Positions 7,541 through 8,892 of a DNA stretch of 8,892 nt are shown here, piece after piece. The position numbers and the translations under genes were made by a program. The notes under the pieces are model-generated. The model saw only the letters and a program-made list of their open reading frames with translations, searched no databases and was not told where the DNA came from. Numbering within the stretch: the first letter of the stretch is position 1; every line of letters begins with the position of its first letter. This DNA is from an uncultured Peptococcaceae bacterium (GTDB taxonomy: Bacteria; Bacillota; Dehalobacteriia; UBA7702), in the NCBI GenBank assembly GCA_937919295.1, contig CALFRX010000284.1, positions 1 through 8,892 on the forward strand, written 5' to 3'.

Positions 7541-8229
7541 AAAAAACTTACAGAATATACATCTTCCTTGCTTTTGCTGCCTTTTGTTGGCTGACCGTTG
7601 CCGGTTGGGCCGTGTTTAGCGGCAGACCGGGTTCATCGGTAGATCCTGTCTACAGTGATGTTTTTTCGGCGCTGCAAACGAATCCCGACTACGTATACGA
7701 CTATAGCGGTGAAATCCCCCCCATGGAATATCCGATTTTCGGCGCGATTTTGCCCACACCCGCCGTCAACAGCGGCGTTACGGCGGAAACGATGGCGCTG
7801 TTAGCGGAAAACTGGTCCACCAAATTGGTGCTGGTGGTCTCTTTTGCCGATGGTCTCAGTGATAAGGCCATTACCTCGAAAAAGGACTGGCAGACTCCTT
7901 TCGGCGTTATCCAGACCAATCACGATGCCGTGGATCACCTCTTGCGTTACGGCGCAAGCATCGACGACAAAAAGATGGCTCAAATGCAAGACTATTTTGA
8001 GCTTCTGCCTTATTTTGCCCGCTATTTTCCGGATAAAAAAATCGTACCCCTGGTCTTTGATACCGCCGCGGGGATCTCTTTTGTTAATGTTTTTTTGGAT
8101 CAGCTGGCCGATTGCCGCGACGGTTATAAAGTGATATTTTTAACACGGGAACAGGCAGGGGAAGCTCTTCCGATCTGGGGAAGCGCCGCTCTTTACCGCT
8201 TCCGGCGATGCGCTGCTGTCCTATTTTGA
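7537..8229 (+). CDS. Membrane-anchored MEMO1 / AmmeMemoRadiSam-B-like protein, frameshifted near its C-terminus
   Basis: The reading frame has an N-terminal signal anchor (about 5-28, no lipobox cysteine) and then a domain that follows the MEMO1-family layout. The segments are FGAILPTPAVNSG (68-80, where the family has PHAG..SG), LVLVVSFAD (97-105, family GPxH), WQTPFGVIQTNHDAVDHLL (118-135, family W.TPLG), QDYFELLPYFARYFPDKKIVP (151-171, family EHSlEvqlPFLq...kivPI), and VIFLTRE (199-205, family SDlSH). All histidines expected as metal ligands are replaced, so it is probably not a metal-binding MEMO. Known MEMO proteins are cytoplasmic, so an anchored version is odd. The frame ends at TGA 8227-8229 after sequence (YRFRRCAAVLF) unlike the family. 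The true C-terminus continues in the next frame to 8407. The family call is inference from motif order and spacing. Confidence 0.68.
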   Translation: MKKTYRIYIFLAFAAFCWLTVAGWAVFSGRPGSSVDPVYSDVFSALQTNPDYVYDYSGEIPPMEYPIFGAILPTPAVNSGVTAETMALLAENWSTKLVLVVSFADGLSDKAITSKKDWQTPFGVIQTNHDAVDHLLRYGASIDDKKMAQMQDYFELLPYFARYFPDKKIVPLVFDTAAGISFVNVFLDQLADCRDGYKVIFLTREQAGEALPIWGSAALYRFRRCAAVLF

Positions 8230-8407
8230 CGCGGCGGCAACAACGGAGTACGATAAAACTCTGCCTGCTGCGGCAAGCGCTTCTCTTGTGGCGATCAAGC
8301 ACATCCTAACCTATGACGGTAACGACGCGGTTTACCTGCTTTCCGCCGCGTCAGATACAACGCCGGCCTTTGGTGAGCTTGGGATTCTTTACGGTAAAAG
8401 GGAATAA
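8162..8407 (+). pseudogene. Out-of-frame C-terminal continuation of the MEMO-like gene
   Basis: After the upstream frame degrades, frame 2 (open from 8144, stop TAA 8405-8407) encodes a protein-like sequence with APLFTASGDALLSYFDAA, then a helix ASLVAIKHILTYDGN and a terminal strand FGELGILYGKRE. This is the helix and strand pattern expected at the end of MEMO-family proteins. It has no start codon or ribosome site of its own. Joining the frames by removing one base gives a protein of 289 residues, a normal MEMO length. The shift must lie between 8144 (stop TAA 8141-8143 just upstream in frame 2) and 8226. The two GGGG runs at 8158-8161 and 8177-8180 are the likeliest sites. It could be a real mutation or a base-calling error. 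Confidence 0.72.
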
Positions 8408-8412
8408 GGAGA
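8406..8412 (+). promoter_or_regulatory. Ribosome binding site of the methyltransferase-like gene
   Basis: AAGGAGA lies 6 nt before the ATG at 8419 and overlaps the TAA (8405-8407) that ends the frame-corrected MEMO-like gene. The overlap independently supports 8407 as the original end of that gene. Confidence 0.75.
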
Positions 8413-8418
8413 CAGTTT

Positions 8419-8892
8419 ATGGAAAAATCATTCAAAACATTTTTAGCTGAAAATAAATTTATTCTGCATTGCGGGGCCACCGGTTCGGAACTGATCAAAA
8501 GGGGCGGCGCCACCCCGGGCGCCATCAACAACGCGCTCCTGCCCGATGCGGTTTTTGAGATTCAGAAGGGTTATGCCGACGCAGGGGCCAAAATCCTTTT
8601 GGCCAATACCTTTAGTCTCAATCCGCTCTATGCCGCCACCCATGTCAAAGGCTATGATTGGCAAGAGCTCAACCGTATCGGTGTTCAAATCACAAAAAAA
8701 GCGGCTGCGGGCCGCTGTTATGTGCTGGGAAATGTCGGCCCTGTGGGGGAACTTTTAGAGCCCTTTGGACCGCTGAAAGAGGAGGAAGTATATGAATCCA
8801 TCCGTCAACAGGCCGTGATTTTATCGGAGGAGGGCGTCGACGGTTTTTCCATACAGACCTTCTACGATTTACGCGAATTAAAAGTGGCGGTA
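8419..8892 (+). CDS. Homocysteine S-methyltransferase-like protein (MetH N-terminal domain type), 3'-truncated by window edge
   Basis: The first 158 residues follow the homocysteine S-methyltransferase barrel that transfers a methyl group to homocysteine in methionine synthesis. The segments are HCGATGSELIKRGG (17-30, family LDGAMGT.L...G), YADAGAKILLANTFSLNP (family Y..AGADii.TNTFg.N), YVLGNVGPVGELLEPFGPL (family GdiGPtG..l.P.G.l) and VDGFSIQTFYDLRELKVAV (140-158, family D.i.iETm.dl.E...A). Several ligand positions differ: the Asp of DGAxGT is Cys18, the Glu of ETM is Gln146, and TNTF is ANTF. The zinc cysteines and any cobalamin or folate domains would lie beyond the window, so full MetH, a stand-alone methyltransferase and a diverged relative cannot be told apart. 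The start is set by AAGGAGA at 8406-8412. No terminator separates it from the MEMO-like gene, so it is probably cotranscribed. Confidence 0.82.
   Translation, partial: MEKSFKTFLAENKFILHCGATGSELIKRGGATPGAINNALLPDAVFEIQKGYADAGAKILLANTFSLNPLYAATHVKGYDWQELNRIGVQITKKAAAGRCYVLGNVGPVGELLEPFGPLKEEEVYESIRQQAVILSEEGVDGFSIQTFYDLRELKVAV

Noticed and set aside
8144..8226. Programmed +1 ribosomal frameshift joining the two MEMO-like frames
   Set aside because: I see no recognised slippery codon and stop arrangement, such as CTT TGA, in the overlap and no stimulatory Shine-Dalgarno at a fixed distance. A simple one-base change in a G run is the simpler reading.

Overview
The window reads as ordinary bacterial chromosome. 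All genes are on the + strand, tightly packed, with AAGGAG-type ribosome binding sites and about half GC by eye. The NfeD/FloA pair, the short C-terminal 'AEIL..P.SLR' motif in the gene after it and the strong Shine-Dalgarno sequences suggest a Bacillota member. A Negativicutes or clostridial relative would fit, but I cannot place the genus. There is no RNA gene, CRISPR array, insertion sequence or phage gene.

Layout: (1) bases 1-1109 hold the C-terminal half of a YgiQ-family radical SAM protein. (2) An extended -10 promoter right after its stop drives a three-gene membrane operon: a short NfeD protein (1173-1925), the flotillin-like FloA (1937-2908) and an unrecognised single-pass membrane protein with a long acidic and proline-rich tail (2912-3562). 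(3) A 24-bp perfect hairpin followed by T runs (3584-3648) ends this unit. (4) A near-consensus promoter at 3681-3709 starts a second transcription unit: a 1269-residue membrane-anchored protein that looks like a divergent alpha-2-macroglobulin without its thioester (3731-7540), a translationally coupled membrane-anchored MEMO1/AmmeMemoRadiSam-B-like protein interrupted by a frameshift (7537-8229, continuing out of frame to 8407), and the start of a homocysteine S-methyltransferase-like protein (8419 to the window end).

The first operon is a recognisable membrane-organisation module: flotillin scaffold plus its usual NfeD partner. The second is the unusual part. An extracytoplasmic macroglobulin-like protein and an extracytoplasmic MEMO-fold protein are joined by an ATGA overlap, and both seem to have lost the residues that make their families reactive (thioester Cys; metal-ligand His). 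The following methyltransferase-like gene also differs at positions normally conserved for homocysteine binding. I infer that the macroglobulin-like and MEMO-like proteins work together as non-catalytic surface proteins, but nothing in the sequence shows what they bind.
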